Source: Segetibacter sp. 3557_3 (GTDB taxonomy: Bacteria > Bacteroidota > Bacteroidia > Chitinophagales > Chitinophagaceae). Taken from it: 64,000 nt of DNA. The stretch's first letter is position 1; each line of letters opens with the position of its first letter. The stretch covers positions 1-64,000 of the forward strand of contig NZ_SMSK01000004.1 of assembly GCF_004354985.1 (NCBI RefSeq), written 5' to 3'. Shown here in pieces: positions 62,650 through 64,000 of this stretch. Both the position numbers and the translations under genes were made by a program. The notes beneath the pieces are model-generated. The model was not told where the DNA came from and did not search any database. It saw only the letters and a list, made by a program, of their open reading frames with translations.

Positions 62650-63936
62650 TCAAGCTATCGGCAGGGGATAAGACCCGGAGTTGATGTATACTTTGTCGTC
62701 GTTGAAAGTTAAGGTTAACTCATCGAAGCGTTTCAGTTGTCCGGTCCCGAGCAACGTTTGGTAATGCCGGTTCCGTTGCTTAAATAAGTCTTCCAAATAG
62801 TCGATATATATATCACGATAGTCATAAAGAACCGGGCAGGTCGCACCGCGTTGTACCCGGCCAAGGTATTGGATCAGCTTGTCTTCAAAAGCAAAAGGGT
62901 AGGCCAGCACGAGGCAGTCCAGATCTGCGATGTCGGCGCCTTCGCCAATGAATTGCCCGGTGGTGATGATGACCTGAAAATTGCCACTGGTTACCTGTTG
63001 CAACAAGAGCTTTCTTGAAGCTTCGTTATCCTCCCCTGAAATGCAAATGACTTCGAAGCTGGTTTTTAAGTATTGATAAAGTACCCCGATATGTGCCTTA
63101 CGTTCTGTCAACACCAGCACTTTCCTGCCTGCGCGAACTTCGGTTTTGATATCGTCAACAATCAACCCGTTTCGTGCGCTGTCGTGCACAAGAACCTGTG
63201 AAAGCAGCTCTGGTTGGTCGGTTTTGTAATCGAATGGAACAAACAGGTTGGTTTCCCTGATTACCACAACGAGTTGCTGCGCATTGTGTGTGCCCGGCAA
63301 TGTTGGCCTCACCTGGTGTAAAACTTCGCCAATAAACGTAAAGATCAATCGTTCATCGTTGTTTTTACGTATCGGCGTAGCGGTTAAACCGTAAAAGTAA
63401 TAGCAATGAAAACGGTTGATCACCTGCCGGAAAGTTTTCGCGGGCACATGATGGCATTCATCCACGATGATGGTGCCGAAGGACTTGTAAAGTGCGTCCG
63501 AACTCGAGGCTGCGAGCGTTTGGATCATTGCCACCGTAACCTGTGTTCCGATCTTTTGTTCGCAGCCGGCTATTTTTCCAATGTGGGCCTCCGCTATACC
63601 CAGAAACGATTGAATACGTTCAATCCATTGCTCAAACAACTGTTTACGATGTACAATAATCAATGCCGGTTGTTGCCGCTGCGCCACTATGGCGAGGGCT
63701 ATGATGGTCTTACCTGAGCCTGGGGGTGCTACAATAACACCCATGTCTTTTTTAGCCGTTACTTCCACCGCATGCTGCTGGTAATCGTATAGGGTGCCCT
63801 TAAAAGAAAACCGGATTTCGGATGATTTAATACGTTGGTCATTTAACCGGTAGCTTATGTTATGGTCTCTACAGTAACTGAGCAACCTGCCAATAAAACC
63901 TCTTGGCAGCATGATCCAATCGCGTTGTTCATTCAA
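62650..63936 (-). CDS. SF2 DEAD/DEAH helicase, TOTE-like
   Basis: A 428-residue SF2 helicase. Before the core lies WIMLPRGFIGRLLSYCRDHN, a linker seen in TOTE primase-helicases. Then VIVAPPGSGKTIIAL (Walker A), LIIVHRKQLFEQWIERI (Ia), VAMIQTLAAS, IIVDECHHVPAKTF (DECH), YFYGLTATPIRKND-type (III), VLVLTERKAHIGVLYQYL (IV), VIITTGQFIGEGADIADLD and LIQYLGRVQRG (VI). The first codon is a TTG; an in-frame TAG lies just upstream, whereas another frame there (STWGIAPYHKNIE) stays open to the window edge, so a frameshifted or lost primase part upstream is possible. In the same frame a TGA is followed by 386 further open codons. Confidence 0.75.
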   Translation of the reverse strand: MNEQRDWIMLPRGFIGRLLSYCRDHNISYRLNDQRIKSSEIRFSFKGTLYDYQQHAVEVTAKKDMGVIVAPPGSGKTIIALAIVAQRQQPALIIVHRKQLFEQWIERIQSFLGIAEAHIGKIAGCEQKIGTQVTVAMIQTLAASSSDALYKSFGTIIVDECHHVPAKTFRQVINRFHCYYFYGLTATPIRKNNDERLIFTFIGEVLHQVRPTLPGTHNAQQLVVVIRETNLFVPFDYKTDQPELLSQVLVHDSARNGLIVDDIKTEVRAGRKVLVLTERKAHIGVLYQYLKTSFEVICISGEDNEASRKLLLQQVTSGNFQVIITTGQFIGEGADIADLDCLVLAYPFAFEDKLIQYLGRVQRGATCPVLYDYRDIYIDYLEDLFKQRNRHYQTLLGTGQLKRFDELTLTFNDDKVYINSGSYPLPIA

Positions 63937-64000
63937 TATTTTTATGGTAAGGTGCTATGCCCCACGTGCTTTTGCCAAGCCGCTTCTTAATGACATATTC

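Noticed and set aside
1-64000. tRNA, rRNA and tmRNA genes
   Set aside because: No cloverleaf with a GTTCGA-type T arm at the right spacing and no rRNA-like conserved stretch was noticed by eye; a tRNAscan run would be decisive.

Overview
The window looks like chromosomal DNA of a Bacteroidota bacterium, most likely of the Chitinophagaceae type. The reasons are three secreted proteins with type IX secretion (T9SS) C-terminal sorting domains, a SusC/SusD pair, -7 elements of the TAnnTTTG kind, and GxxExxY genes flanked by AATCCTGTAAATCCT-type repeats. The species cannot be named from the sequence alone. No tRNA, rRNA or CRISPR array was seen.

Layout. 1-2.0 kb: remains of a NarL-type two-component system (kinase cut by an IS21-like end, intact LuxR-type regulator, second regulator broken by an IS5-like transposase fragment). 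2.3-9.4 kb: two very large T9SS-exported proteins (an anchor-L/HYR protein and a metzincin protease with duplicated GEVED and Ig-like domains) plus a lipoprotein. 9.5-11.3 kb: repeats. 11.3-14.5 kb: a small lipoprotein and an IorAB-type molybdenum hydroxylase. 14.7-24.6 kb: housekeeping and metabolic genes (GH10 xylanase, methylglyoxal synthase, EF-hand protein, amino-acid permease, PrmC-like methyltransferase) separated by dispersed repeats, GxxExxY units and scraps of hsdM and iorB. 24.7-29.9 kb: a SusCD pair. 30-32.4 kb: a gene-free mosaic of at least five repeat families. 32.4-34.8 kb: small lipoprotein, membrane and XRE genes.

35.1-56.9 kb is a defence island. Leftward it carries a radical SAM (SplB-like) gene overlapping a methyltransferase-helicase fusion, and a four-gene envelope operon (two coiled-coil membrane proteins, a vWA lipoprotein, a lipid-anchored thermonuclease). 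Rightward it carries a type I restriction-modification locus, hsdM-hsdS-[sir2-herA]-hsdR, followed by mcrB-mcrC. The SIR2-HerA pair (a known NAD+-depleting defence type) sits inside the type I locus, and a stub of a second hsdR start marks the right edge of the insertion. The methylation, cleavage and NADase modules together would give layered protection. The two leftward operons match no defence system I can name and are the best candidates for something undescribed.

57-64 kb: a DUF6958-like gene, a delta-60-repeat T9SS protein, more repeats, and a TOTE-like helicase whose reading frame continues past one TGA into a 386-codon extension without its own ATG.

The second major observation is a dispersed non-coding repeat, present in at least six good copies, whose main hairpin keeps its pairing and its AAAACAGCC loop while the stem sequence changes between copies. 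That is what selection on structure would leave behind.
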